This document shows, piece after piece, positions 1 to 33,614 of a stretch of 64,000 nucleotides of DNA (position 1 is the stretch's first letter; every line of letters starts with the position of its first letter). This DNA is from Nipponacmea schrenckii (lineage: Eukaryota; Mollusca; Gastropoda; Lottiidae). The translations under genes were made by a program, and so were the position numbers. The DNA lies in the NCBI GenBank assembly GCA_030562195.1, contig JAUJPP010000007.1:30315769-30379768 (forward strand). The letters run 5' to 3'. The notes below the pieces were generated by a model that was not told the origin of the DNA, did no database searches, and saw only the letters and a list, made by a program, of their open reading frames with translations.

Positions 1-2660
1 TTCCTTGATAGGTGTTTGAAAATCTCCGCTGTTAATGCCGAGTTCAAATTATAATATCCTAATTTCTTAGATCAAATTTTTGCTCTGAGCATTTTTCTTT
101 AATTAGCTGGTTTCAAGTAAAAGTTTTTAAAAAAGGGATTAAGAATCCAGCTCTGCTTTTCACACTTTCACCACCTATCTTACCCCCAGCCATAAATACT
201 AGTGATTAAACCTTAGTTATAATGATCATGTCTTATTTCTTAGTTGATCTCACTCTCCATTCAAACCTTTTTCTTTGTCTGGGAATGAAGTGAGACCAGC
301 CAGCAGTCAGTCAGTCTTTATCATCCCCAGATACTCATTTGTTACAAAATACCATTCATACGGAGTTCACACCACAGGGCTTGTCATTTCATACAGTTTC
401 ATATTGAGGTCAGATGTGTTCTACTTTCTTGTGTCTTTCTTTAAACATATTATGGATTTAGCAGTTAAAATTTAAATGGATACCTCTTTCAAAATGAGTA
501 AGAGTTGAGTTTTGATATATTGTGATCAATTTACTTTAAATATGTTGAATATGATAGCAGTCTATTGAATAATATGATATTCTTTTTGTTCTATGTATAC
601 TGATTGCCATGTTCATTATTTGTTCTATTGTGCAACTTATGTTATCTTTTTATGTAGTTAGATATAGGATGTATATTTTTAGACCACTCCTATCTATGTT
701 ATATATTTAAGGTTAAGTAAATATATAATGATTTATCATCAAGCTTATGAATTGAAAGAAACGTAGAAAAGTGTACTGGATAATGTGTCATATTTAATAA
801 AAAATGTTCTAGATATTTCCTCTTATAGCAGATGGAATGAAGGTTAAGATTTAAAATGTCAATTTTGGTAAAGATTACTCAAGATCTATGACTTCTTTTG
901 TTTAATCCCATGGTTTAGAAGTTGGTATTGAATGAATTTTATGGTTGAGTGAGTTTTTAAGCCATTTTGATTTTAGTGTTTATTTGTTGTGAAAGGCTTG
1001 ATCAGCTCATGTGAGTTCTTTGTTTAAATTTTGAAATTTTTTTTTTTGTGTATGCTTGTTTTGTGCATGGTTTGAACATTTCATCAGATTTTGTCAGTTG
1101 TGAGTGGCCTCAATGTTTCTTTTAATATCTAGAAGATAAAAAGTTGGCCATTTTTTCTCAAGAAATTAATCTGTTGGTGTGGATAATAACAAAAATGGCT
1201 ACCTAATAACAAAGACAATTTGCAGTACTAATGTAATTTGACCAGATGGTTTTCTAAAGCAAACATAGTGAGAAGGTCAAACTAGTGGATTGGTTAGTTA
1301 TACAAGTTTAATATTCAGGCAGTATTTGATACTAATATAAGTTTTTTGAATGCTAAAGAGGCATATATCGTAAATGGATAAATGACATTCATACATATGT
1401 TTTATCAATATAAAATTGAAAAATTAGAATTTATAGGTCAAAATTTTAGAAAATATTAGTGTATAATCTATTAATGACATTTAGAAGTAGATAAAACATT
1501 CCTTATACAGGAATCCTTATAAAGCACAAAATACTTGATAAAGATTCCTGTATATGATTAAAAGAAGGAGTGTTTTTGTGTATTTCCTTATTCCTGGTAA
1601 TATGAAATTATAATAAAATCTATTTTTAATGTAAAATACAGGTTCTGTTATCAGCTGTAGTTTGGTTTAACATGTAAAATGAGATGATTAGAAAAATTCT
1701 AGTCTTAACAATATGGCTTCAAAACTTAAATATATATACAAGGTCAAATACAGTTCATTATACCAGAATTTACACAGACATTTAGAACACTCCAAATAAA
1801 GCCTAATATTTGAATTCTGTAGACTTATTTGAGTATGAACCTAGGGTACGAAACTTCATTCTTAAGCTTTCAGTCTTTCATGGTAGCCCTATTTTCTGAC
1901 AATTTTCTGGCCTTAGATAGTTGATATTTTTTAAACTTAATAAAACTTTTTAGAAATTCTTATGGATGCCTATGGAATTGTTTCATACCCTTTCTAAGCT
2001 ATTTTGCTTGTTTATTTTACCAGTTCTTGTAGCTTCATCTTCACATCAGCCATTGCAGAATTTTATATCAGAAATAGACTTGATTTTATGTATAGATTAA
2101 AATTTCTAGGTAATGGTTGTTTACAAAATGCAATTTAAAAAATAGTTGATGAGATGCCAGATTTTGAGTTTGATAAAAGCTTGAGATTATAAGAACAATG
2201 TTGTGTAGTGTTGTATAAAGGAATATAGGATGTCAGAAGATTGTAATTGTTATTATACTCTGATGGTATTGATTAGACTTTAGTCTTGATTATTCTCTAT
2301 TTGTTCTCTTTGTTGATTTAGTCAACCAAGATTTTATAAAGATAATTATTCGAAAAGTTCACGTCCAATTGCTCTAACATGCTAATGTGCTAATAAAAGC
2401 TTGATGTTTTATTGAATCTGGTTTCTTGCTAGACGATGGTCTAGTCTTATGTTTTGATCTCTTCCTCTATTGAAAAAAAGTGTATTTAATGTTGTTATTT
2501 TCAAGTCTGATTAGGCTTTTATCTGTTAAACAATAGGGTTATAAATAGTAGTGTTTGAGGCACATGGACAAAGATTGTAATGTTTATTTTATTATTATTG
2601 ACATAATATTATTCTGAGAAGTTATCAATGATTTATAACCTGTCCTTTCTTTCATTTCAG
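1..2660. other. Presumed intron or 5' flank of the CHD gene
   Basis: AT-rich, with stop codons in all frames and no stretch that reads like protein. It ends in a good 3' splice site (tttctttcatttcag just before 2661) that feeds an exon already open at its first base, so most or all of this stretch is probably an intron of the CHD gene. I found no convincing exon here. The short open stretch near 275-475 has no recognisable protein features. Confidence 0.6.
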
Positions 2661-24368
<21,708 letters not shown>

Positions 24369-25030
24369 TCAAACCTGTTTGGATTTGTTTGGTGCTCCTT
24401 CTGATCATTCAACGTTTGTTATTGTGAATTTGACCTTGATCTATGTGGACATTATGATCTCAAATATGATCTATAAACTTTTCTAGAAGCTTGTGCTTTT
24501 TCTTTGCCATTACATGACAATATGTGATTTTGATAATGTTAGTTGATATAGAACTTCAAAATATTTGCTACTTAAGATGGATGGATATGATTTGCTATTT
24601 TTTGGAATAAATTAGATACAAGGGCAGAAATTATAGAATAGACTAGTCGCCTGCCAGAACATTCTGTACTAGTGAAGTTATAAAGACATTCCAACTGTCT
24701 CGTACTATTCCCATGATGCAATGGGCAAACATGACTGGTCATCACCATGGTAATGACATCATCATTGTAAATATATCATAGACGGTTGAAAATGATATCT
24801 ATAGGAATGTAAATATGTTATTTTTTTATTGTTGAAAATTGAATCGAAATCATGAGTGATGTCATTTTTCAAATTGGTCATTTTATTCATTCTTTCATTA
24901 ATTTATTTGTTCATGATAATGGTTGTGCTGATTTTGTATAGACAGTATCTTGTATAGCTTTGTTTGTATTCTGTAGGAAGCTAGTAGATGGCTAATAAAT
25001 TTGAAGTTTAGTTAAAGTTTCTAATTTTTC
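24369..25030 (+). terminator. CHD 3' UTR and likely poly(A) signal
   Basis: After the stop, AT-rich non-coding sequence contains a canonical AATAAA at 24994-24999, followed by T-rich sequence (gtttctaatttttc). Another AATAAA lies near 24606, and a further one after 25660 could serve a longer UTR. The exact cleavage site cannot be fixed from sequence. Confidence 0.5.
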
Positions 25031-26375
25031 ATAAAATATCCAATCATTCTATCTTAGAATTTTAATTTTCTCTGAAGATCAAAATAGTGGACATGTTTTT
25101 AGATATATTAATTTCAAATTCAAAACATTCTGCAAAATAAAATAATTTTGAATATGATGTATTTAAATTCAAATATTTGATGGAAGGAAAATATTATATT
25201 TTTGATAAAGTGCAGGACATATCAAAACAATGAAATATAATTCCACTTATTAGGGGGGTACAGGACATTGTTGCAAGGACTGGTTAAAAGAATTTTACCC
25301 AATTTCTTGAAAGACTTCAAGGATATTAAGGATAGTTCAAGGATATTAAACTGCATAGAAGTTTGTTGCAATTGTGTGTAGGGATAGTTGTGGAAAGTTG
25401 TAAAATATGCTAAACCTATGCCTTGCAGCGCCCTGCGTTGATATGACTAATATATGTAAAAATTGTATATAATATAGAGGAACTGTAATAATTTTGTCAA
25501 TAGCCATGTATATTGCTTTCTAATGTTATAAACAAAACAACCATCAGCTGATAAAACTCAGGGCAACTTATTCTTGTGTACAAACATTTATTTTTCTCTT
25601 GTGGTAAAATTCTCAGTTTTCAGGTTTTTAAGTGTTACCTAGTGAAGTTTTAGATTCTGAAAAATAAATTCTAGTTCAAACAGTTTTATTTACCTGAATA
25701 TTGTGAAAACAACAATATATTTTCTTATCTAAACAATATTATCTCAAACAATGGAGTTAAATTTTCTTCTGATTTTCGATTTGATTCAAACAAGGGCAGT
25801 AACTCATTAAGATCTCTTTATTCTCTCTAGAAATCTGGGTTAATCGTTATTCAGGAAAGACATTGTTTCAGATAAAACATGTATGTAATTGGAATAAAAA
25901 TTCAGCTCATTATTGCGAATTTTGATTTGATCATTCAATCAACGAAACATGAATCAAATTATCAATGGAGTTTAAAAAATGTGGAGAGTTCACACAGATT
26001 CTTTAAATTAATTTTTTCATTTGATTGTACTTTAACTCAAGTCATGAGTATTAGAATAAAAGCATAATAAAATATGGCACTGCCTCTAAATGAAATCTAA
26101 GGAAAGATAACTCCATTCTATTCCAGTCTGGCAATAATTGTATAGATAATGTTGATGAACAAGTGACAATGTATTTTGTGTGTTTTTTTCTGTATTATAG
26201 TATTTCTACTTATTTTCCTCTCTTAATCTGTTGAATGAAAACAATTTGAAGTGTTGACAGATTTCTATTTATTACAAAGATGTGTAATAAAAATTTTCAT
26301 ATGAATCTTGGTGCTTTTCTCTGTTAATTCCCTCATAAAATTTCTTACAGACAGAATTTTAAGGCATAATGTTCG
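25031..26375. other. Intergenic, no gene seen
   Basis: AT-rich sequence between the CHD 3' end and the repeats. It holds one copy of the dispersed motif caagggcagtaactc (about 25793) and several AATAAA strings. Nothing here reads as protein. Confidence 0.6.
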
Positions 26376-26379
26376 TTTG

Positions 26380-27125
26380 AAATATTAAAGCTATCATTAA
26401 ACGGCCACGAAATGTTAAAGCTGTCATGAAATATAAAGGCTTTTATGAAACGACCAGATAAAGCTATGATGAAATATCAAAGCTATCAGAAATCGACTAT
26501 GCAATAGTAAAGCTAGACCGAATCATCTAGTCTCTCACTGCCTTCAGCAGTATTATTTAGAGTCAACATGTCGGTCTATAGTAAAGCTATCGTGAAATAT
26601 TAAAGCTATTGGGGAAAACCCAGCAATAAATATCAAAGCTATCCTATGTTATTAAAGCTTTCATTAAACTAAACTAATGTCCAAAAGAAACGATACCACT
26701 TGTTTGCAAAAACAGTAAAGAAAAACTAAAAAATGCAAAACTTTAGGATTGGTGTATTACTTTTGAAAAATCTTTTAGCAACATCTGTGCAGAAATTCAT
26801 TTCAATAAAATGTGTACAATCAATATGACAAGACTTTAAAGATGGGTTGGGTCTGTCAGCTGTTTTATACAGTTTATATGCACGTACAACTAGAGAAGTA
26901 ATGTCACTTTCACGAAATTTGTGTTTTTACCCAGAAGTGATTGATTCTTCCCAGTATTTTTGATCTTCTATGAGGTGTTTGGGATGTGCAATACATATTA
27001 CCAGGTTTTCATATTAAAAAATTCACTTTGTGAAAAAAAACATTGGTATCGTTTCTTTTGGACACTAGTTTATTATGAAGTATTAAAGCTATCCTGAAGT
27101 AATAAAGCTCTCTTGAAATATTCAA
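26380..27125. repeat. Degenerate tandem repeat interrupted by an insertion
   Basis: Units close to gaaatattaaagctatcat recur imperfectly from about 26380 to 26665 and resume at about 27075-27110 (gaagtattaaagctatcctg). The two halves flank the element at 26671-27071, so they were one array before that insertion. Confidence 0.75.
26671..27071. mobile_element. MITE-like element with 28-bp terminal inverted repeats
   Basis: The left end 26671-26698 (core tgtccaaaagaaacgatacc) is the reverse complement of 27044-27071 with one mismatch. The 401-bp interior has no coding potential. It lies inside a degenerate tandem repeat, as expected of an insertion. A target-site duplication is not clear: TTAAACTA-type sequence flanks the left end and TTTATTA the right. 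It is probably a non-autonomous DNA transposon of unassigned superfamily. Confidence 0.78.
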
Positions 27126-27481
27126 TACATAATGAACATTTACGAAATATACTTCAAGATGTTTAAAGAAAAATGTGAATTTAATAACATCAGGTTTATA
27201 CCGCATCACTGGTGAAATGAAAACGTATGCTACTTGGGAGCAGGTATAAATGGTACAAGACCTCTTTCACTCATGAACCCTGTCTCTGTCCTGCTAATCT
27301 CTACATCACGGTCTTTACGAAAGTAGGTTGGACAAAGCCTATACCAAACCAATTTCTGTCTGAATCTGCCATTGACTACAAGAAACTTACACAAGGCCAT
27401 TGCCTTGGAATTCCGTGTATACGGGACATATCAAAATTTTGAGTGATAAGGTTAGAGACACTGGATAATATTAACAAATAT

Positions 27482-27487
27482 TTTATT
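27482..27487 (-). terminator. Poly(A) signal of the - strand orphan gene
   Basis: AATAAA read on the - strand, about 250 bp past the stop codon at 27736. It is consistent with a short 3' UTR. Confidence 0.5.
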
Positions 27488-27735
27488 GAAAATAAAATTA
27501 ACAAATACAAAACAATATCACAGATAACCTGAAAAAGCCAATTATATTCCACAAAACTAATCCAGCACAGCCCAAGTCTTAAAGTTCAACGGGATCCGTC
27601 TTTTATTGACTACACATTTCCTAGAACACACAGATTTGACAGATGATTTACTTCCATACCTCCTACTTGAGCCATAATTGCCACGATTCGATTTAATTGC
27701 CTTTATCCAACGACTTGGGTCATGTTATAAGGCAT

Positions 27736-28209
27736 TCAGCAAGGTGATGATTTATAAGACACAAACGGTAAAGCAGATCTCCGTCTCGTGGAGCGACTAG
27801 AATTATCATGGTCTATATTTAGTTTGTTATTGGGTGTAAACGGTACAGATTGTGGTTTCAGTTGATTGTAGATGGTTAAGTTATCAAGGCGACGTGAAGT
27901 AGGAGTTCTTGGACGAAGTTTGTTGTTCATGATTGTCTCTCTGGCAGGTACATTCTCTGACTGTCGAGCACTTTCAGGACTGTTGTTAGGAAAATGGACA
28001 CTGGATGGACTTGGAATCCTTTCAGAGATGTTCAAAACTGACACACTTCTTTTGTTCAATTTTTTGGTTTCATTTAAATCATTTTGTGTGTTTTGTCTCT
28101 TTGGTTCTTTAAAACTCATACCCAGACTATTTCGTCGACTCTTCGATTTTGAAGGCGAAGAAATTTGAAAATCTGTTGTTGATCTGATCCTTCGAAAGAA
28201 TGTCTCCAT
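27736..28209 (-). CDS. Small basic orphan protein, 157 aa
   Basis: I do not recognise this gene. The reading frame is complete, ATG (28209) to stop, and basic throughout. It carries proline-directed sites (SSPSK, IPSPSS, NSPES, RPRTPTSRR, PFTPN, KSSPC) and basophilic sites (SRRNSLG, TRRRSALP, NKRSVSV). Such a mix is common in disordered, phosphorylated cell-cycle or cytoskeletal regulators, but that is only a guess. No signal peptide, membrane segment or fold is visible. On the - strand a good 3' splice site (catttgtttcag) ends at 28229, 19 nt before the ATG, suggesting a spliced 5' UTR whose first exon lies higher, perhaps between 28600 and 29400. A poly(A) signal lies about 250 bp downstream. 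Confidence 0.65.
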   Translation of the reverse strand: METFFRRIRSTTDFQISSPSKSKSRRNSLGMSFKEPKRQNTQNDLNETKKLNKRSVSVLNISERIPSPSSVHFPNNSPESARQSENVPARETIMNNKLRPRTPTSRRLDNLTIYNQLKPQSVPFTPNNKLNIDHDNSSRSTRRRSALPFVSYKSSPC

Positions 28210-28228
28210 TTTGGCTGAATTAAGGTTC

Positions 28229-30690
28229 CTGAAACAAATGAAATGATTTTCTTATAAGAATCTTATAATAGATATTTAGAACTGAAGCATCCCTATGACT
28301 GTCGACAAAATGACCGGACTTTAGTTCCACTGTCATCCTTATATAACTCATTAACGGTCCTTTGGAATCACAAGTTTCTGAATTAAAATGAGCCTACCAT
28401 AAATTAAAATCACGTTCTTAGGGAATTCTATGGAATTGGTAATGGGATGGTTTGGCACTGTCCTGTCTGTTACAACGTCTAGTATTCTCGGGGTACTGAA
28501 TTCATCTGACATTTGTAGTAATGGGTTATATATGGGATACCATAGTGACACATTTATGGCATGATTATACTGCCTGAAGTTACAACTAAAACAAGTCGAG
28601 GATTTAAAAGACAAGTTCTAAACCAACGGAAACCGTGGAAAGACAAGAAAAAAAAACCTTACAATTGCAAATTTCCATGTATACACCGTCAAAACGTCAT
28701 TTTGAGTTGAAATTAATCGAAAAGGAGAAAAATAAATTTGAAAAAAAAACTATAAAGCTAATAAAATTGACCAAACCGGTAGAAATATTCCAAATCGTTC
28801 GTTGTAGCTAATTTCCAAAATTAGACAAGTCCAGACACAAGCAATATCCAAATGTAAATGAAAATTCCACATCTCTTCAAATACACAGGAGCTGATTTGC
28901 AAGTTGGTTATCAACTTTCAATTTACCAAAATTACTACAAGCTACGTGTAGTTGTTTGTAGAATAACACTGTCATTAGTGTGTCAGTGTCATGTTTATAC
29001 ACCAATTAATCAATTAAATAATTAATTCTTAAAACATCATTCTCATCAGAAGCCATGCTGCTGCGGCAATACACATATCCCCTCCCGCAATCTTAAAACT
29101 AGCTTATGACAATATAGGCCACTAGTATATACGTTGAACCTCAGCCTTAATTCATAAAATTTCATGATAAATTGACTTACCAATTTCAGATTCAGATGCA
29201 GATGTCCACGTTCGTACAGTTGGGTGTTCAATATCTAAATGAAGTTCCCAAGAGATTCAGACGGTGTAGATGTCTCGTTTGGGGCAAATTCACACCCTTT
29301 AATACCCCGTATAGTCAAAAACAAGGGTGTAATTTCTCCACCCTTCAGATATAATAGAAACTTGTTATCACTATCTCGTGTCAAGTTTGTCTGAAATAAA
29401 TCCGACTTTTTATCCAAATGATTTGACTTGTTGGTTCTTTACTCTGTATTGCGATGACATGTACTGAGCCTGGAGGGTCCAGACCTTGACTAAATACTAG
29501 CTGTATATATTGTTAAGGCAACGCTTTTTGTCTAGCACAATAGCTCCCTTTCATTGTTTTTCACCCCAACTACTTAAAGAATGGTCCTTTTAGTGTTAAT
29601 TCAAATCTAGCAGTTTTGGTTTTAATATCCAAGGGTGAAGTACTTAAAACTACGCGCTAATACCTACTACCCATTGTTAAGCCAATTAACTTCAATGTTT
29701 ATCTTGTTCCTAATACCTATATTTAAATATGGTAGGTATATTTTAACCCTATAGGGGCCTGATCAGAAGCTATTGAAAATCTTAATCCACGTAAATACAG
29801 TTGTAAAACATAGGGTTAATCTATTTTAAAACAAACATTCTAAATCCCTCTCTAATCAGCCTAAAATTATGATAATGACTAAATTAACCCTCTTCTATCG
29901 AAAGTTTCAATGGCCCCAATTACTGTTACAATGTCTTCAAATGTTGGTTGTTTATAGAAAATTGGGTAAAATATAGCCTCTAATTTTCAACCAATCTTCA
30001 TAAATAGCTTTGATAAAAACACATGTTAATGTCAATATTTAGAATTCTTTTATCATTTTATTTTGGGAATATTTTATTTTAACCCAACAACCACTTTAAA
30101 TGTTTTCATTTTCATTGTTTTATAATTAAAACCGGCTTCCTTTAATTAACATACATTTGCTTATTCCGTATATTGAAATTATTTCATTGATACATTGGGA
30201 TTATTCCTCCAATTTTGATTTGAAATAGTTTTTCACCGCGTGTATATTATCTTTCAAACTTTCAAATCATTGATATTATGGATTTTTACACAATTTGAAA
30301 ATCATAAGTAGAAGAAAGGGTAGATTATCTTCTCCGAATTGCACCCCTACCAGGCTAAACTCGAGATTAGACCATTGATAGTATCTGTCATGAGGGGGTA
30401 GGGCGTGAATAACTAGAAACTGTTATGTGGATGAGGTATTGTTTGGGGTGTAAGAAAATGAACAATTGATAGCCCAGATTATGACAAGTTGTGGACAGAT
30501 TGAATCAGCAGGGTACCAGTTTGCTACTTTTGATATTAACTCATAATAAACAGACATCCCACTGTCATCGTCTTGATTACTTAAATATTATCGACTATAC
30601 CATTCTTCAGTTTTCTACGCTCAATACATATATATATATTGTTAAAATGAGATTTATTCGTTAGAAATGCAGTTAATAAATGCAAAAAAA
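28229..30690. other. Intergenic / upstream of the orphan gene
   Basis: AT-rich, with no convincing coding region. It should contain the promoter and non-coding first exon of the - strand gene, which I cannot place. Short open stretches around 28351-28614 and 29046-29417 are contradictory on both strands and have no recognisable features. Confidence 0.5.
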
Positions 30691-32065
30691 GTTTTACCTA
30701 AAGTTGTATCTGTTTACTTTGTAGATGTATATTAAAGTTTTAAATAGTATTGGTGTACTATGTAGATGTATATTAAAGTATTAAATTGTACCTTTTTACT
30801 ATATAGATGTATATTAAAGTTTAAATTGTATCTGTTTACTTTGTAGATGTATATTAAAGTTTTAAAGTGTATCGATGTACTATGTAGATGTATATTAAAG
30901 TTTTAAATTGTATCTGTTTACTATGTAGATGTATATTAAAGTTTTAAATTGTATCTGTTTACTTTGTAAATGTATATTAAAGTTTAAATTGTATCTGTTT
31001 ACTTTGTACATGTATATTAAAGTTTGAAATTGTATCTGCTTACTATGTAGATGTATATTAAAGTTTAAAATTGTATCTGTTTACTTTCTAGATGTTTATT
31101 AAATTTTTCAATTGTATTGGTGTACTATGTAGATGTATATTAAAGTTTTTAATTGTATCGATGTACTATGTAGATGTATATTAAAGTTTTTAATTGTATC
31201 TGTTTATCATGTAGATGTATATTAAAGTTTTAAATTGTATCGGTGTACTATGTAAATGTATATTAAAGTTTTTAATTGTATCGATGTACTATGTAGATGT
31301 ATTTTAAAGTTTTAAATTGTATCTGTTTACTATGTAGATGTATATTAAAGTTTTAAATTGTATCGGTGTACTATGTAAATGTATATTAAAGTTTTTAATT
31401 GTATCTGTTTACTATGTAGATGTATATTAAAGTTTAAATTGTATCTGTTTACTTTGTAGATGTATATTAAAGTTTAAATTGTATCTGTTTACTTTGTACA
31501 TGTATATTACAGTTTTAAATTGTATCGGTGTACTATGTAGATGTATATTAAAGTTTAAATTTTATCTGTTTACTATGTAGATGTATATTAAAGTTTAAAT
31601 TTTATCTGTTTACTATGTAGATGTATATTAAATTTTTAATTGGAACTGTTTACTTTGTAGATGTATATTAACGTTTTTAATTGTATCGGCGTACTATGTT
31701 GATGTAAATTAAAGTTTTTAATTGTATCGGTGCACTATGTAGATGTATATTAAAGTTTTTAATTGTATCGGTGTACTATGTAGATGTGTATTTAAGTTTA
31801 AATTGTATCTGTTTACTATGTAGATGTATATTAAAGTTTTAAATTGTATCGATGTACTATGTAGATGTATATTAAAGTTTTAAATTGTATCTGTTCACTT
31901 TGTAGATGTATATTAAAGTTTTAAATTGTATTGGTGTTCTATGTAGATGTATATTAAAGTTTAAAATTGTATCTGTTTACTATGTTGATGTAACGTATAT
32001 TAAAGTTTTTACATGTATCTGTTTACTTTGTAGATGTATAATAAAGTAAAAAGATTGAATTGTTT
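30690..32065. repeat. Minisatellite array, about 41-44-bp unit, about 31 copies
   Basis: Tandem units built on tgtagatgtatattaaagtt, then ttaaattgtatctgtttact or ttaattgtatcggtgtacta, then atg. Two alternating subtypes (tctgttta and tcg(g/a)tgta) are mixed along the array. Divergence rises at the right end, near 31985-32060. There are no open frames. It lies about 1.55 kb upstream of the SLC7 copy A start codon. Confidence 0.95.
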
Positions 32066-33614
32066 ACTATCTGATGTAGATTGAAAGTATAAACTGTTTA
32101 AATACAATATTCATTAAACATTATAATACTATACATAATCATCAGTTTTATTGTTTACTTCCGTGGCATATAACATTATTATATGGATAACAATTACTTT
32201 AATAAATAATTTGAAACGATTCGACGAAGGTACTTTCGTCGTTATCAAACAAGTTTATAAATGTCTTCTAGATAAATATAAATCATTATAAATAATGTTT
32301 CTGCATGTACATGCATACTTGACCCCAATTCCACTTGCTTTATTTTATATAAAGATCTATTCTATGATGTAAAAAAATCTCGACTTTAACTTTAGATACA
32401 CATTCTTTGTAACTTTTTTCGCTTTTGTTTTATATGGATCTATAGGTTAAATAAATAAAAGCGTACGCCCGTAAACATGCTGAAAAGAAAGTGTTGGTTT
32501 AAGTTGTAATTAGTAAGTTTACGATGTCGGTTCGACTGATGTAAAACATTACTCTAGGACTAATTGATGGGAATTTAGTTTTACTCTTTCTATATCAAAT
32601 CTTATATCAATCCATTTAGAAATGTGCATCTAGAACATTTTCTGAAATTAGATAAATGAGTTTAACGCCCTTCTGCGCCTACGGGGCTAGTTTTCTAAGA
32701 TAGGACCAGCAATAAGTACTGTTCAAGAAAATTATATTCATATAATGAACATAATATTCTTTTAAAACATATATCAATCGAACAATAATTCCATAATTTT
32801 GTTGAAGTTATACTAATTTACTTAACTTTCAGGAAATTATAATTTCTTGTTCTGTTAGAATCTTGCATAGTATCCGTTTGGAATTTGTTACGTAATCAAA
32901 CTCTAAAGAACAAATTGCTATATGCACACAATTTAAAAAAATTATGAACATGAAAGACCTCTTCCTTAACATAAACAAAGAAATTAATAAAGTGGAATAG
33001 ATAAATGCCTTGTCAGTGGCAATGATTCAGCATTTAAAATAATTTTTTTTTGCAACACTAGATTAGTATTCTGTTATAGTTTAAACATGTCCCTTTTATC
33101 TAACTATCCGGTTTTGGTACACGTGAATAGAATTGAACAGGAAAAAATAAATCCGTTATCAGCCTTAAACATTTGTATTGCATAACGACTATCCTTATTC
33201 ATCCACATGTAGCGGATTAGAGCATTTCACTTTATATTTGGACTGACTGTGATATGAAAAAGTAAATATAAAGCTAATGTACCAAATAACTGTTTCACAT
33301 ATCAAGCGAATAAATATACTAAGTTTTATGGAATAACAATGAGTTTATTATCCTGCGACGTTTCAACAAATGTTCTCTTGTCGTTATCAAGAGAATAATT
33401 TCCTCAGTTTTCTCTGGAATTTATCATATAATATCGCTATTTAGAGTTATATTAGATTTATTAGAATGTGTGACTAAAAGAATCGAAAGAAACTATAAGG
33501 GACATCGTTGATACTTTCATTTTGTGCCTGTGAATCAGTGAATTAATTGCTAAAATTAATTATATCTGTGGTAGTTGTGTTGTGAAAGAGTGAAATTTAT
33601 TTTCGAACACCACG
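32066..33614. other. Upstream region of SLC7 copy A
   Basis: AT-rich and without coding regions. A SINE-tail-like piece (gagtttaacgcccttctgcg) lies near 32658. Two pieces of a gttatcaa(a/g)-type dispersed repeat with cgtcg/acgtttcaaca contexts occur near 32220 and 33357. The copy A promoter is probably in the last few hundred bases; no TATA box is evident. Confidence 0.5.

Noticed and set aside
275..475. Open stretch of 66 codons on the + strand
   Set aside because: No protein features, AT-rich composition, and no link by splice sites to the CHD exons.
30690..32065. CRISPR-like array
   Set aside because: Units are contiguous without unique spacers, and this is animal DNA.
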